Positions 1 to 8,155 of a stretch of DNA of 64,000 nt are shown piece after piece (the first letter of the stretch is position 1; every line of letters starts with the position of its first letter). Made by a program: the position numbers and the translations under genes. Source of the DNA: Idiomarina seosinensis (lineage in GTDB: Bacteria; Pseudomonadota; Gammaproteobacteria; Enterobacterales; Alteromonadaceae); NCBI RefSeq assembly GCF_003987275.1, contig NZ_PIQF01000003.1:321171-385170 (forward strand). The letters run 5' to 3'. The notes below the pieces were generated by a model. It was not told the DNA's origin, made no database searches, and saw nothing but the letters and a program-made list of their open reading frames with translations.

Positions 1-1569
1 CATAATGGCCACAAAAACCGCGGAGATAATGGCCAACATAATACTGATAGCCATGGGCTCAAATAATTTAGCTTCAACACCCTGAAAACTAAACAGTGGC
101 ATAAAGACCACCAAGATAATCATGGCGGCAAAGAATACCGGTCGTGCCACTTCGTTCGCCGCTTCCTTAACTCGCAGCTTGATACCATGGCTATCGAGTT
201 TGGCTGCCTGAGGATCCGGGTCGCGGTGCTCTGTGCGTTGCTCGGCGTCGTCTTGGTGTTCACTATCCGGACGACTTAAGTGCTTAAAGATGTTTTCAAC
301 CATCACCACGGAGCCGTCGACCAGCATACCAATGGCAACAGCAATCCCGCCCAGCGACATCAGGTTAGCTGACATGCCCATCGCGGACATTACCATCAGG
401 GCAATGGCGATAGAAACGGGAATGGACAGTAACACTAAAAAAGTAGCGCGTATGTTGAGCAAAAACAGTGCTAATACTGCGATAATAAAGACAAAGGCAA
501 TGAGCAGTGAATACGCGACCGTAGATACGGCTTTTTGTATTAAATCGGCCTGATCATAATACGGCTCAAAGGTGACACCCTCGGGTAATGCTTGCTGAAT
601 AAGCGGAATGCGCTTTTTAATACCGTCGATGGTGGCTTTGGTATTCGAGCCCATGCGTTTGAGCACAATACCCGACACCACTTCGCCCAGCTGGTTGACC
701 TCGCCGTCGACTTTACGCGACATTGAGACCGCCCCCTGGCGAATTTCACTACCGATTTCGACGTCGGCAACCTGGCTCAGTGTTACGGAAACGCCGTCAA
801 CGGTTTTGAGCGGTATTTGTCGTATTTGTTGCAGGCCTTTTTTACCGCTATCCAACCAGCCGGTGCCGCGAATAACCAACTGCTCCTGACCGCGGGGCAT
901 ATACCAACCACCAACGTTACCGTTATTCTTGTTGACCGCGCTCATCACATCTTGCTGTGTGAGTTCGTAAGACAGTAACTTCGCGGGATTTAGGTTAACC
1001 TGATATTGCTTAACCTTACCGCCAAAGGACAAGACTTCGGTAATTCCCTCAACGGGCATCAGTAGCAGTTTAACCACATAGTCGTTAAGACTGCGTAGCT
1101 CCATACTGCTGACACCGGAGCCCGGTTCGGCAAGTAGCAGATACTGATAAACCTGGCCGAGGCCGGAAGAGTTAGGACCCATTTCGGGTGTACCTACGCC
1201 TTCGGGTATCAACTCCTTTGCCGCCTGCAGTCGTTCAAACACCAGTTGCCGGGCAAAGTAGATATCGACACTCTCGTCAAACACTACGGTAATGCCCGAT
1301 AAACCTGTTTTTGAGATTGACCGAACCTCTTTGACGTCGGGCAGAGCATACATCACCGACTCTATCGGATAGGTAATCAGCTGCTCGACTTCGGTCGCTG
1401 CTAACCCGGGGGCCTCCGTATTTACCGTTACCTGAACGTTGGTAACATCGGGGAAGGCATCCAGATTAAGTTTGGGAATAACAAAAAATGACGCAATGCT
1501 GATGCTGAATAAAGCCAATACCAATAACAGGCGATTAGCGACAGCAAACTGAATAATGCGCTGAAACAT
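1..1569 (-). CDS. czcA: CzcA/CusA-type heavy-metal RND efflux pump, N-terminal part (cut by window edge)
   Basis: The ORF track misses this gene because it runs off the left edge. On the minus strand an ATG at 1569 opens a frame that stays open to base 1 (about 523 residues). It starts MFQRIIQFAVANRLLL, the usual first membrane helix of RND pumps, and contains the periplasmic motif DVTNVQVTVNTEAPG and a TM4 segment GMLVDGSVVMVEN carrying the proton-relay acidic residue. Heavy-metal RND pumps use the proton gradient to export Zn, Co, Cd or Cu/Ag across both membranes together with an adaptor and an outer-membrane channel. It lies 11 bases downstream of the adaptor gene, and AGGAGG precedes the start. 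The TM4 motif differs from the DFG form of the second pump at 9067, so the two are not recent duplicates. Substrate cannot be fixed from the sequence. Confidence 0.93.
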   Translation of the reverse strand, partial: MFQRIIQFAVANRLLLVLALFSISIASFFVIPKLNLDAFPDVTNVQVTVNTEAPGLAATEVEQLITYPIESVMYALPDVKEVRSISKTGLSGITVVFDESVDIYFARQLVFERLQAAKELIPEGVGTPEMGPNSSGLGQVYQYLLLAEPGSGVSSMELRSLNDYVVKLLLMPVEGITEVLSFGGKVKQYQVNLNPAKLLSYELTQQDVMSAVNKNNGNVGGWYMPRGQEQLVIRGTGWLDSGKKGLQQIRQIPLKTVDGVSVTLSQVADVEIGSEIRQGAVSMSRKVDGEVNQLGEVVSGIVLKRMGSNTKATIDGIKKRIPLIQQALPEGVTFEPYYDQADLIQKAVSTVAYSLLIAFVFIIAVLALFLLNIRATFLVLLSIPVSIAIALMVMSAMGMSANLMSLGGIAVAIGMLVDGSVVMVENIFKHLSRPDSEHQDDAEQRTEHRDPDPQAAKLDSHGIKLRVKEAANEVARPVFFAAMIILVVFMPLFSFQGVEAKLFEPMAISIMLAIISAVFVAIM

Positions 1570-1580
1570 ACAACCTCCTG

Positions 1581-2726
1581 TTAGTGGTTATGTGGGTCAA
1601 AACCGCCTTTAGCGATTTGTGAGCGAACGAAAAACGCGCCGTTGTCTACGTATTCTGTGCCTTCCTTAACGCCTCGAATAACTTTCCACGGACCCTTTTG
1701 ATCAACCAATTCGACTTTCTTCGGTTCAAATTTTCCGGGTTCGTGCTCAATGAATATCTGCCAGTCACCATCAGGTGCCCGCATCAAGGCAGAGTCCTTA
1801 ACTGCAAGCACCGGTCCATCCGACTTGACTGAGAAATAAACATCCGCAAATAAACCGGGATGTAATTGGTCCTTTTCGTTATTTACCGCAAGTCGTACCG
1901 TTCGGGTGCGAGTTTTATGGTCTATTGTGTGGCCTTCCTGAATGACTTTTGCCGCAAAGCGGTGATTGTCGACACTCACTGCAACAGGATCACCAAACTG
2001 CACATTAAGGTCAGCTGAGCCTGGTAGCCGAGCATTAACCCACAAGGTTTCTTCTTGCAGAACTTCAACCAAGTGGTTACCGGCATTGACTTGCTGGCCC
2101 TGCTTGAAGTTATCGCTAACCACAATTCCGCCAATTTCTGAGGTCAGTTGGTATTCGCCGATAGGGTAATTAGCTTTACTTAAACGCTTAATATCACTGA
2201 CCGACATACCAAATGCTTTGAGTTGCGCGTGCGCTGAGGTAAAGGCATTTTTCGCTTCGACAAAGCGTTTTTCACCCACCGTTGACTCACCGAGTGACTG
2301 CACGCGTTGCCATTCGTTAAGTGTGACTAAATACTGACTTTGCGCCTCTGCCATAGTTGCGCTGAAGAGTGTGGCTAGTGGTTCACCTTTTTCGACGTGA
2401 TCGCCAATACTGACAAAACGTTTGAGTACGGTCGAATCGATGCGCGGACTCACGATGTAGCTGTTAAAGTCGTTAGCAACCACCTCGCCCGGGGCATAAA
2501 CCGGGTATTCAATGACTTGAGTTTGCAAGGTTCGCGTGGTGATATCTGCCATGGACAGCTGCTTGCTGGATAGCTCCACGCCTGCACTTTCCTTATGTTC
2601 ACCTTGCTCGTGTTTGCCTTCTTCCTTGTGGGTATCTTCTTTTTCGTCGTGTCCGTGTTCATCCTGCGCCATAACCGAAAAGCTCAGCGCAAGTGCTATT
2701 GCTGCGTATAAAGGTTTTACTGACAT
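1581..2726 (-). CDS. czcB: RND efflux periplasmic adaptor subunit, CzcB-like
   Basis: This 381-residue protein starts with a signal peptide (MSVKPLYAAIALALSFSVMAQ) followed by a His/Asp/Glu-rich stretch (DEHGHDEKEDTHKEEGKHEQ), which is common in metal-type membrane fusion proteins and may bind Zn or Cu. The middle holds the biotinyl-lipoyl-like hairpin and beta-barrel segments (GDHVEKGEPLATLFS; LTSEIGGIVVSDNFKQGQQV). The adaptor joins the inner-membrane pump to the outer-membrane channel. It sits between czcC (3-base gap) and czcA (11-base gap) on the same strand, so the three are one operon. Its length is usual for the HlyD/CzcB family. The gene symbol is by family only; Cd/Zn/Co versus Cu/Ag specificity is not resolved. 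Confidence 0.92.
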   Translation of the reverse strand: MSVKPLYAAIALALSFSVMAQDEHGHDEKEDTHKEEGKHEQGEHKESAGVELSSKQLSMADITTRTLQTQVIEYPVYAPGEVVANDFNSYIVSPRIDSTVLKRFVSIGDHVEKGEPLATLFSATMAEAQSQYLVTLNEWQRVQSLGESTVGEKRFVEAKNAFTSAHAQLKAFGMSVSDIKRLSKANYPIGEYQLTSEIGGIVVSDNFKQGQQVNAGNHLVEVLQEETLWVNARLPGSADLNVQFGDPVAVSVDNHRFAAKVIQEGHTIDHKTRTRTVRLAVNNEKDQLHPGLFADVYFSVKSDGPVLAVKDSALMRAPDGDWQIFIEHEPGKFEPKKVELVDQKGPWKVIRGVKEGTEYVDNGAFFVRSQIAKGGFDPHNH

Positions 2727-2729
2727 CGT

Positions 2730-3980
2730 TTACTCTCCAATCTCTGCGTTTGTTGGCTGGCTTAACGGCGATAACGTCAGTGCTTTACTGAGTTCGCCCG
2801 AACGGTACAACCATTCAATGGCGGCCAACCGATATTGTGTTTGCAGCGCTATCCCTGCAAATTGGCTATCGAGCTGCTGTTGCACAGCGGTGAGGTAGTC
2901 TGTGGTGGATAGGTCACCGGCGAGCCAGGACTGTTCAATCACCTGCATCGACTCATCCTGCCGAGATTGAAAGTCTTTTTGCCAGCTTTGCCACTGTTTT
3001 TTCACAAAACGATAATTGTTAAGAGATGATTTCAGTGCTGCTTGCCATTGTTGCTTTAGTGCAATCAAACGTTTTTCTTCAGCAACAGCTTCGCTATTGG
3101 CTGCGCGTACTGCATCGCTGTAGTTATTGCGAATCTGTAGTGGAATGCTGAATGATAAGCCAACTACTGTTTCGTTATCGCTCTCGCCCGCTTCGACGCC
3201 TATGGTTGGGTTGGCGGTGGTTAACGAGCGTTTCCAGTCGACATTGGCGCGCTTTAATTGCCATTGCAGGTAAGCGGCTTTTAACGCTGGATGTTGTTGC
3301 CAACGAGCCGTTAACGCAGGTTCAACGTTAAATAGCTCCTCGTTAATGGAGAGTTGACCGACATCAGATGTTGTTAGCAGAGCGTTTAACTCTGCTTCAG
3401 CGGATTGCAGTTGTTGATAAGCCGCTGCCGTTTGTTGCAGTTGCCGACTTAGCGCGAGTACCGTCAGTTGTTCGTCGACGGCACCTAAGTCACCGGCTTT
3501 ACGTCGTTCGGCAACCAGGCTTATCGCCTGTTTAACGATGTTCTCTTGCTGCTTGGCCAGTGCGTAACGCTGTTTTGCATCAAGCCATTGCACATAGGCA
3601 TTCAGCAGAGTTTTAGTATGCGATGTCGCCGACTGGCGATAAATACTCACTGCCATAGCCGTCATGGCGTCACTCTGACTGGCTCGTGCTTCATTGCGAG
3701 TGCTCCAGTCCAGCGTTTGGCTTAGACCAACGCCGTAATTATTGATATCACCTTCGCGCTCTAAGCGTGAGGATAGGCTAGGGTTGTACAAAGGCTGATT
3801 TAATTGCTTGCCCTGTTGGATCAGCGCTTCAGCCTGCTGTTGAGCGGCTTCAACACTGGGGTGTTGCTGCACAGTTTGTTGCCATTGCTCGGGCAACTGT
3901 TGTGCATTGGCGTAGCTTGAACTTATTGCCAGACTTACGGCAATAAACAAGCGTTTGCTATGTGTCGAAAACGGACCCAT
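2730..3980 (-). CDS. czcC: TolC-family outer membrane channel, CzcC-like
   Basis: A 416-residue protein with an N-terminal signal sequence ending near YANAQQ and two repeats of long Gln/Ala-rich helices, the layout of OEP/TolC-family channels. It forms the outer-membrane exit duct for the tripartite pump encoded just downstream. The motif GVGLSQTLDWSTRNEARA in the first half and VVGLSFSIPLQIRNN in the second half mark the two internal beta-strand repeats of the family. It is the first pump component in this minus-strand operon and follows the small Cys/His-rich gene at 4054 with a 73-base gap. Its high Gln content is usual for this family. Confidence 0.9.
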   Translation of the reverse strand: MGPFSTHSKRLFIAVSLAISSSYANAQQLPEQWQQTVQQHPSVEAAQQQAEALIQQGKQLNQPLYNPSLSSRLEREGDINNYGVGLSQTLDWSTRNEARASQSDAMTAMAVSIYRQSATSHTKTLLNAYVQWLDAKQRYALAKQQENIVKQAISLVAERRKAGDLGAVDEQLTVLALSRQLQQTAAAYQQLQSAEAELNALLTTSDVGQLSINEELFNVEPALTARWQQHPALKAAYLQWQLKRANVDWKRSLTTANPTIGVEAGESDNETVVGLSFSIPLQIRNNYSDAVRAANSEAVAEEKRLIALKQQWQAALKSSLNNYRFVKKQWQSWQKDFQSRQDESMQVIEQSWLAGDLSTTDYLTAVQQQLDSQFAGIALQTQYRLAAIEWLYRSGELSKALTLSPLSQPTNAEIGE

Positions 3981-4053
3981 AGATAGACTCCTCAGTCATA
4001 TTACTGCGTAAAATAATGATTTTTTTGCGCTGCTATAGCAGCTTATTAGGCAG

Positions 4054-4398
4054 TTATGAGGAGATGGGAGGCCGGAACAGTGGTGATGACAGTGGATTAG
4101 TGTAGAACTGGGTGTACCCAGGGCGCATTGTTCCCATTCGTGGTAACGCGAGAGTTTTTTCAGTCTTCATGGCATATAAATGAAATGAGCCATGGCAGTG
4201 ACAGCAGTGATGGCAGTCAAAGCTGATTTCTCCACTTTTAGGGAGATTGCGCTTATCGATGTGGGATTCGTCATGCTCAAAATTGAGGTGTTGCTCAGAA
4301 GAGGACTGGTGAGATTGGTGCACATCAGCAACCGCCTGACTGATTTGAGTCAGAACAGCAACAAGCACCAGTATTAAAAATCCGAGTCTAAGCATCAT
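4054..4398 (-). CDS. Small exported Cys/His-rich protein, CzcI-like candidate
   Basis: A 114-residue protein with a hydrophobic N-terminal signal (LGFLILVLVAVLTQISQAVA), then many His residues (HQSHQSSSEQH) and a dense cluster DCHHCCHCHGSFH that could bind metal ions. It stands directly upstream of and co-directional with czcCBA. CzcI-type proteins, small periplasmic proteins encoded first in czc operons, have this location and character, so a metal-binding or regulatory role in the periplasm is likely. I infer this from position and composition, not from a firm sequence match. The C-terminus ends in a Pro-rich tail (SSPLFRPPISS), a feature it shares loosely with the small protein in front of the second czc operon at 6537. 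Confidence 0.6.
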   Translation of the reverse strand: MMLRLGFLILVLVAVLTQISQAVADVHQSHQSSSEQHLNFEHDESHIDKRNLPKSGEISFDCHHCCHCHGSFHLYAMKTEKTLALPRMGTMRPGYTQFYTNPLSSPLFRPPISS

Positions 4399-4564
4399 TA
4401 TCTTACAGTTCTAAATAAGCAGCTTAACGGTACATTAATTAAAAATAGTTCTCAACTAGTGCATTCTGAATCGCCACTAGTTCACTAGACACTCAGTAGC
4501 CTAACGAAGCTCCGCTGGACAACCTTAAAAAATTGTGTAAGTACGTTGTGTAACCTCCGGAAAT

Positions 4565-4984
4565 TTAGACGTCTCGGTTACAACTAACAGATTCTATTTC
4601 ATCAATTTTATTAAGAATTGTACACGCAATAACTTTGCTTTGGCCAGTACAACTTGTTCTAATTGAAGTGAGTTGCTTCTCAAGATCTTGCAAAGAAGTA
4701 ATTTGAGAGCGTATGTGCATTATGTGTTCATCAATCAGGGTATTAACGGCTGAGCAAGGTTGATGTGGATTGTCTTGATAATCTTGTAATCTGCGGGTTT
4801 CAGATAATGAAAGGCCTATAGCTCTGCAGCTACATACAAACTTAAGTCTTTTGTAATGTTTTTCAGTGTATACTCGATATCCGTTATAACTACGAGCTGG
4901 TAAAGGTAACAAACCCTTTTTTTCATAGAACCTTATTGTCTGGGTTTGAATTCCTAATAAGTCTGCTAGTTGACCAATACGCAT
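4565..4984 (-). CDS. cadR: MerR-family Cd(II)/Pb(II)-responsive regulator, CadR-like
   Basis: A 139-residue MerR-family regulator. The N-terminus MRIGQLADLLGIQTQTIRFYEKKGLL is the winged helix-turn-helix that begins all members, and a long coiled-coil dimer helix follows. Cys77 and Cys112 fall where CadR-type sensors carry their metal ligands (compared from memory), with further Cys near the C-terminus (residues 121 and 135). Position 14 is Thr; the Cys14 of PbrR is missing, which favours CadR over PbrR. It is divergent from the cation transporter at 5175. The intergenic promoter has the 19-bp spacer that MerR-type activators untwist. It probably controls the transporter and lspA and perhaps the neighbouring czc operon. 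Confidence 0.85.
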   Translation of the reverse strand: MRIGQLADLLGIQTQTIRFYEKKGLLPLPARSYNGYRVYTEKHYKRLKFVCSCRAIGLSLSETRRLQDYQDNPHQPCSAVNTLIDEHIMHIRSQITSLQDLEKQLTSIRTSCTGQSKVIACTILNKIDEIESVSCNRDV

Positions 4985-5015
4985 AAGAAAATTTCCTATC
5001 TAGTTAAGTAATTTC

Positions 5016-5046
5016 TTGACCTTATAGTAACTTTATAGTTTTTAAT
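5016..5046 (+). promoter_or_regulatory. MerR/CadR-type promoter with 19-bp spacer and dyad operator
   Basis: A -35 box TTGACC (5016-5021) and a -10 box TTTAAT (5041-5046) are separated by 19 bases, the over-long spacing typical of MerR-family targets. The spacer contains an imperfect dyad, ACCTTATAGT / ACTTTATAGT (7 of 10 positions match as inverted repeats), where the regulator would bind. It reads toward the cation transporter gene. The cadR-like gene starts 32 bases to the left on the other strand. Confidence 0.7.
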
Positions 5047-5174
5047 TGTGAAACTATATATTTAAGGTAAGTAATACGATGGCTAGTTCCTTTGATACGG
5101 TTTGAACAAATGGCGACTCAAAAAATGCCTACGAAGAGTCAGGTAAACGGCTCATCGTTTACTCTGTAGCAAAA

Positions 5175-5957
5175 ATGGATTGCCCATCAGAAGAACGAAT
5201 GATTCGCTTGGCACTGAATGGGTTTGAGGAAATTCATTCATTATCCTTCGACTTGTCAAACCGTCGGCTGAAGGTATTACATGATGGTGAGACAGCCTTT
5301 ATTACTTCTAAATTAGAGACTCTAGGTTTGGGTGCCTCGCTTGAAAGAGACACTGCTGCGGACTCCGAGGCAATCAAAGCTGAGGAGTTTTCGGCAAGTT
5401 CGGATAAGCAGGAGTCCCGCACCTTGTGTTGGTTGCTCACCATCAATACTCTTCTGTTCTTGGTGGAAATGACTGCCGGACTGCTTTGGCAGTCTGCTGG
5501 TTTGATTGGGGAATCTTTAGATAATTTTGCCGATGCGGCAGTTTACGGGCTTTCTCTTTATGCCGTAGCGCGTAGTGTTAATATGCAAATACGTGCTGCG
5601 CACCTAGCTGGCGTACTACAACTGGTTTTGGCTCTGGGTGTACTTGCAGAAGTTGTGAGACGCTTCGTATTCGGGAGTGAACCTGAGTCACTTGCGATGA
5701 TGGGGATTGCATTTGTCGCGTTGATTGGCAATACCATCTGTCTTCTACTTATCTCCAAACATAGAGGAGGTGGTGCGCATATGAAAGCAAGTTGGATTTT
5801 TTCAGCTAATGATGTAGTGATTAACCTTGGCGTAATCATCGCTGGCATCCTCGTTGCGTTGACCGGGTCGAATTACCCAGATCTTATTATAGGTAGCATA
5901 GCAGGTTTAATCGTGCTTAACGGGTCAAGACGCATTTTTGCACTGAAGGGGAACTGA
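5175..5957 (+). CDS. CDF-like cation transporter with N-terminal metal-binding segment; 5' end possibly damaged
   Basis: A 260-residue membrane protein. Residues 1-60 (starting MDCPSEERMIRLAL) look like a heavy-metal-associated fold with the CPSEE motif, and about five hydrophobic helices follow. Helix 2 carries SLDNFADA and a later helix carries ANDVVINLG, reminiscent of the paired acidic metal sites of cation diffusion facilitators. It would export divalent metal from the cytoplasm. The start is doubtful: an upstream ATG at 5079 with AAGG in front is in frame but meets TGA after eight codons (5103-5105), and the frame then runs open into this ORF. There is no good ribosome site before 5175. 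lspA begins right after the stop, so the two form an operon under the MerR-type promoter. Confidence 0.75.
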   Translation: MDCPSEERMIRLALNGFEEIHSLSFDLSNRRLKVLHDGETAFITSKLETLGLGASLERDTAADSEAIKAEEFSASSDKQESRTLCWLLTINTLLFLVEMTAGLLWQSAGLIGESLDNFADAAVYGLSLYAVARSVNMQIRAAHLAGVLQLVLALGVLAEVVRRFVFGSEPESLAMMGIAFVALIGNTICLLLISKHRGGGAHMKASWIFSANDVVINLGVIIAGILVALTGSNYPDLIIGSIAGLIVLNGSRRIFALKGN

Positions 5958-6461
5958 ATGTCCTGCGTTGATAAAGGATTTTCGCCCTATATTTCTCTGT
6001 TAATTTCTGGTTTAACTGTAGTCTTTGACCAAGTGATCAAGTGGCAGACGCAGCAATCAATAGCTTACGGTGATTCGATTTCATTGACCCCTTTTTTCAA
6101 TTGGGTACACACTTGGAACACTGGTGCGGCATTTGGCCTGCTTTCAAATGGTGGAGGTTGGCAGCGCTATTTTTTTATTGGGGTTGCTCTGCTAATGTCT
6201 GTGGCTTTAACGAGGTTGATCTTTAATAAAGTAAGTAAACGGGATGGCATTAGCTACGGGCTGATTCTTGGGGGGGCGGTTGGGAACCTCATTGACCGAC
6301 TGTTTCGTGGCTATGTTGTCGACTCCTTTCATCTAGGTTGGCAAACGTGGCAATTGCCAGTTTTTAATATTGCCGATATTGCAATTACCCTAGGAGTTAT
6401 CCTATTACTGTTAAGCAACTTGCAGGTCTCAATGATACCGAATCTACCGGGTTCTAAGTAA
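5958..6461 (+). CDS. lspA: Signal peptidase II (lipoprotein signal peptidase), metal-island copy
   Basis: A 167-residue protein with four hydrophobic segments and the family hallmarks: NTGAAFG, GGAVGNLIDR (first catalytic Asp region) and FNIADIAI (second catalytic Asp). The enzyme is an inner-membrane aspartic protease that cuts the signal peptide of prolipoproteins after lipid attachment. The ATG overlaps nothing and follows the transporter stop directly. lspA copies linked to cation-transporter/MerR modules are known on metal resistance islands and are separate from the housekeeping lspA beside ileS; the absence of ileS here supports that reading. Why such modules carry lspA is not evident from the sequence. 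Confidence 0.92.
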   Translation: MSCVDKGFSPYISLLISGLTVVFDQVIKWQTQQSIAYGDSISLTPFFNWVHTWNTGAAFGLLSNGGGWQRYFFIGVALLMSVALTRLIFNKVSKRDGISYGLILGGAVGNLIDRLFRGYVVDSFHLGWQTWQLPVFNIADIAITLGVILLLLSNLQVSMIPNLPGSK

Positions 6462-6536
6462 ATAGTAAGTATAATAATTAATATGGCCGAGCTTATTTTG
6501 GATGGATTAGGAATTTATATTGAGTAGGGTAATTGA

Positions 6537-6860
6537 ATGAAAATATCTTGGTTTTTAATACTGACTGTGCTCATTCATAGCTCTTTTGCCTGTGCTCCTG
6601 TGGCTGGTACTTTCAGTCAGTCTTCAATAAAGAGTGCAGGAGTTGCGTATGACTTAGTCTTAGAAATTGAGCGTGAAAATCAAGACTTAAATAAATCAAT
6701 ATATGATAGTAAACAACAAACACAACCTCATATTAGTTGCATTACTGGTTATAACCTCTTAATTTCAGCCGTGCCTGTTATTTTGGCACCCAACTCAAAC
6801 TCGGTAGGTTTTGACCAAAGCCTGACTCACCAACCCCCTGTACCTCCACCAAACGCGTAA
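6537..6860 (+). CDS. Small exported protein of unknown function preceding the second czc operon
   Basis: A 107-residue protein beginning with a hydrophobic signal sequence (MKISWFLILTVLIHSSFACAP) that could be cut by signal peptidase I, or by signal peptidase II if the Cys is lipidated. The rest is polar, and the C-terminus is Pro-rich (HQPPVPPPNA). It lies 47 bases upstream of the TolC-family gene on the same strand, the position taken by CzcI-like proteins in czc operons. Unlike the gene at 4054 it lacks a Cys/His cluster. I do not recognise a family. A periplasmic accessory role in metal efflux is inferred from position only. Confidence 0.6.
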   Translation: MKISWFLILTVLIHSSFACAPVAGTFSQSSIKSAGVAYDLVLEIERENQDLNKSIYDSKQQTQPHISCITGYNLLISAVPVILAPNSNSVGFDQSLTHQPPVPPPNA

Positions 6861-6907
6861 CCGTTAACTTAGACTTTTTAAAACCTATAAGTTAATGGAG
6901 AAGCAAC

Positions 6908-8155
6908 ATGAAGTATTTATACTTCGTGGCAGCCTTTTGCTTAGGTGCGCTAGTGCCTGTGGCGACGGCTGCGACGACAGATTTAAAGCTGAAAGAAGCG
7001 TTACAAAAAACGATCAAGAATAACCCTGAGTTACTGGAGTATGATTATAAAATACGAGCTGCAGGAGCACTGATAGAGCAGGCTGAGTTTTCAGCGAACC
7101 CAAGGGTATCTGCGGAAATAGAAAACTTTGCCGGCTCAGGACGGCTAGAAGGTATCAGTAACTCACAATTGACCGTATCCTTTTCTCAGCTCATAGAGTT
7201 AGGGGACAAACGGCAGTTACGAGTTAAAGCTGCAACCGAAAAAGAGAAAGCTCAGCGAGCAGAGTTTGAGTATCGTCAAATTGAGGTTTTGGCAGAAACC
7301 ACACAGCGTTTCTATGACATTTTAAAACTTCAGCAAGTCGCGCATACCAGCGAGCGTCAAATTCAGCGAACTGAGCGACTGATAAAAGTGGCACAGGAGC
7401 GTGTAGAAGCTGGCGCGGTGCCTAAATCCGAGGTTATTCGCATTAAATTACAGTTAGAGCGCCAATACGCTTTCTCTGACGAGTTGAACGGTAAACTGAA
7501 AAAGCAACAAGCTGAACTGGCTTCAATGTGGGCAGGCGAGCTCAATTTTACGCGCGTCTCTGGAGACTTTACTTTTCCGCTAAGCCTCCCGGAAAAAGCC
7601 AACGTGTTATCGGCTGTTAATCGGGCGCCGGAGTATTTGCGTTTACTGGACTCTGAGCAACTTCTACAAGCGCAAGCCAGAGCGTTAGCAGCGGACTCAA
7701 AGTCGGATATTACCGTTGGTGTCGGGGCTCGCTACAATAATGAGTTCGATGATGTAGGTTTAATCGTCCAGGCATCGATGCCATTGCAGTTCACTGACCC
7801 TAACGTCGGTCGCATAAAACAAAGCCGATTACTGCATCAGTCTATCCTGGCGCAGCAAAAACAGGTTCGGCAGCAACTAAAATCACTGGCTTTATCGCTA
7901 GTGCACAGTTTGCAAACTCACCAAAGTTATCTGCAAAAGATAAACCAGCGACTGATGCCGCTATCTGAACAGTTACTCGCACAAACTCAACAGGGTTACG
8001 CACGCGGAACGCACTCTTTGTTGCAAGTGTTAGACGCGCAAACAGAGTTAGCAAAACTCGAGTATGAAAAAATCTCCCGTCAACATGCGATTTACAGCGA
8101 CATCATCGAATTAGAGCGCATGACCGGACAGCCGTTTTTAGGAGTACAACAATGA
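6908..8155 (+). CDS. czcC: TolC-family outer membrane channel, CzcC-like (second system)
   Basis: A 415-residue outer-membrane efflux protein: signal peptide MKYLYFVAAFCLGALVPVATA, then two OEP repeats with long helices. LTVSFSQLIELGDKRQLRVK in the first repeat and LIVQASMPLQFTDPNVGRIKQS in the second are the usual membrane-strand/helix junctions. It has GTHSLLQVLDAQTELAKLEYE near the C-terminus, typical of CzcC/CusC relatives. A GGAG site lies nine bases before the ATG. The last four bases overlap the adaptor gene (ATGA), showing translational coupling. It supplies the exit duct for the pump at 9067. Confidence 0.9.
   Translation: MKYLYFVAAFCLGALVPVATAATTDLKLKEALQKTIKNNPELLEYDYKIRAAGALIEQAEFSANPRVSAEIENFAGSGRLEGISNSQLTVSFSQLIELGDKRQLRVKAATEKEKAQRAEFEYRQIEVLAETTQRFYDILKLQQVAHTSERQIQRTERLIKVAQERVEAGAVPKSEVIRIKLQLERQYAFSDELNGKLKKQQAELASMWAGELNFTRVSGDFTFPLSLPEKANVLSAVNRAPEYLRLLDSEQLLQAQARALAADSKSDITVGVGARYNNEFDDVGLIVQASMPLQFTDPNVGRIKQSRLLHQSILAQQKQVRQQLKSLALSLVHSLQTHQSYLQKINQRLMPLSEQLLAQTQQGYARGTHSLLQVLDAQTELAKLEYEKISRQHAIYSDIIELERMTGQPFLGVQQ

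Noticed and set aside
5958-6461. Housekeeping lspA
   Set aside because: There is no ileS or fkpB neighbour and the gene sits in a metal-resistance operon, so it is more likely an accessory copy.
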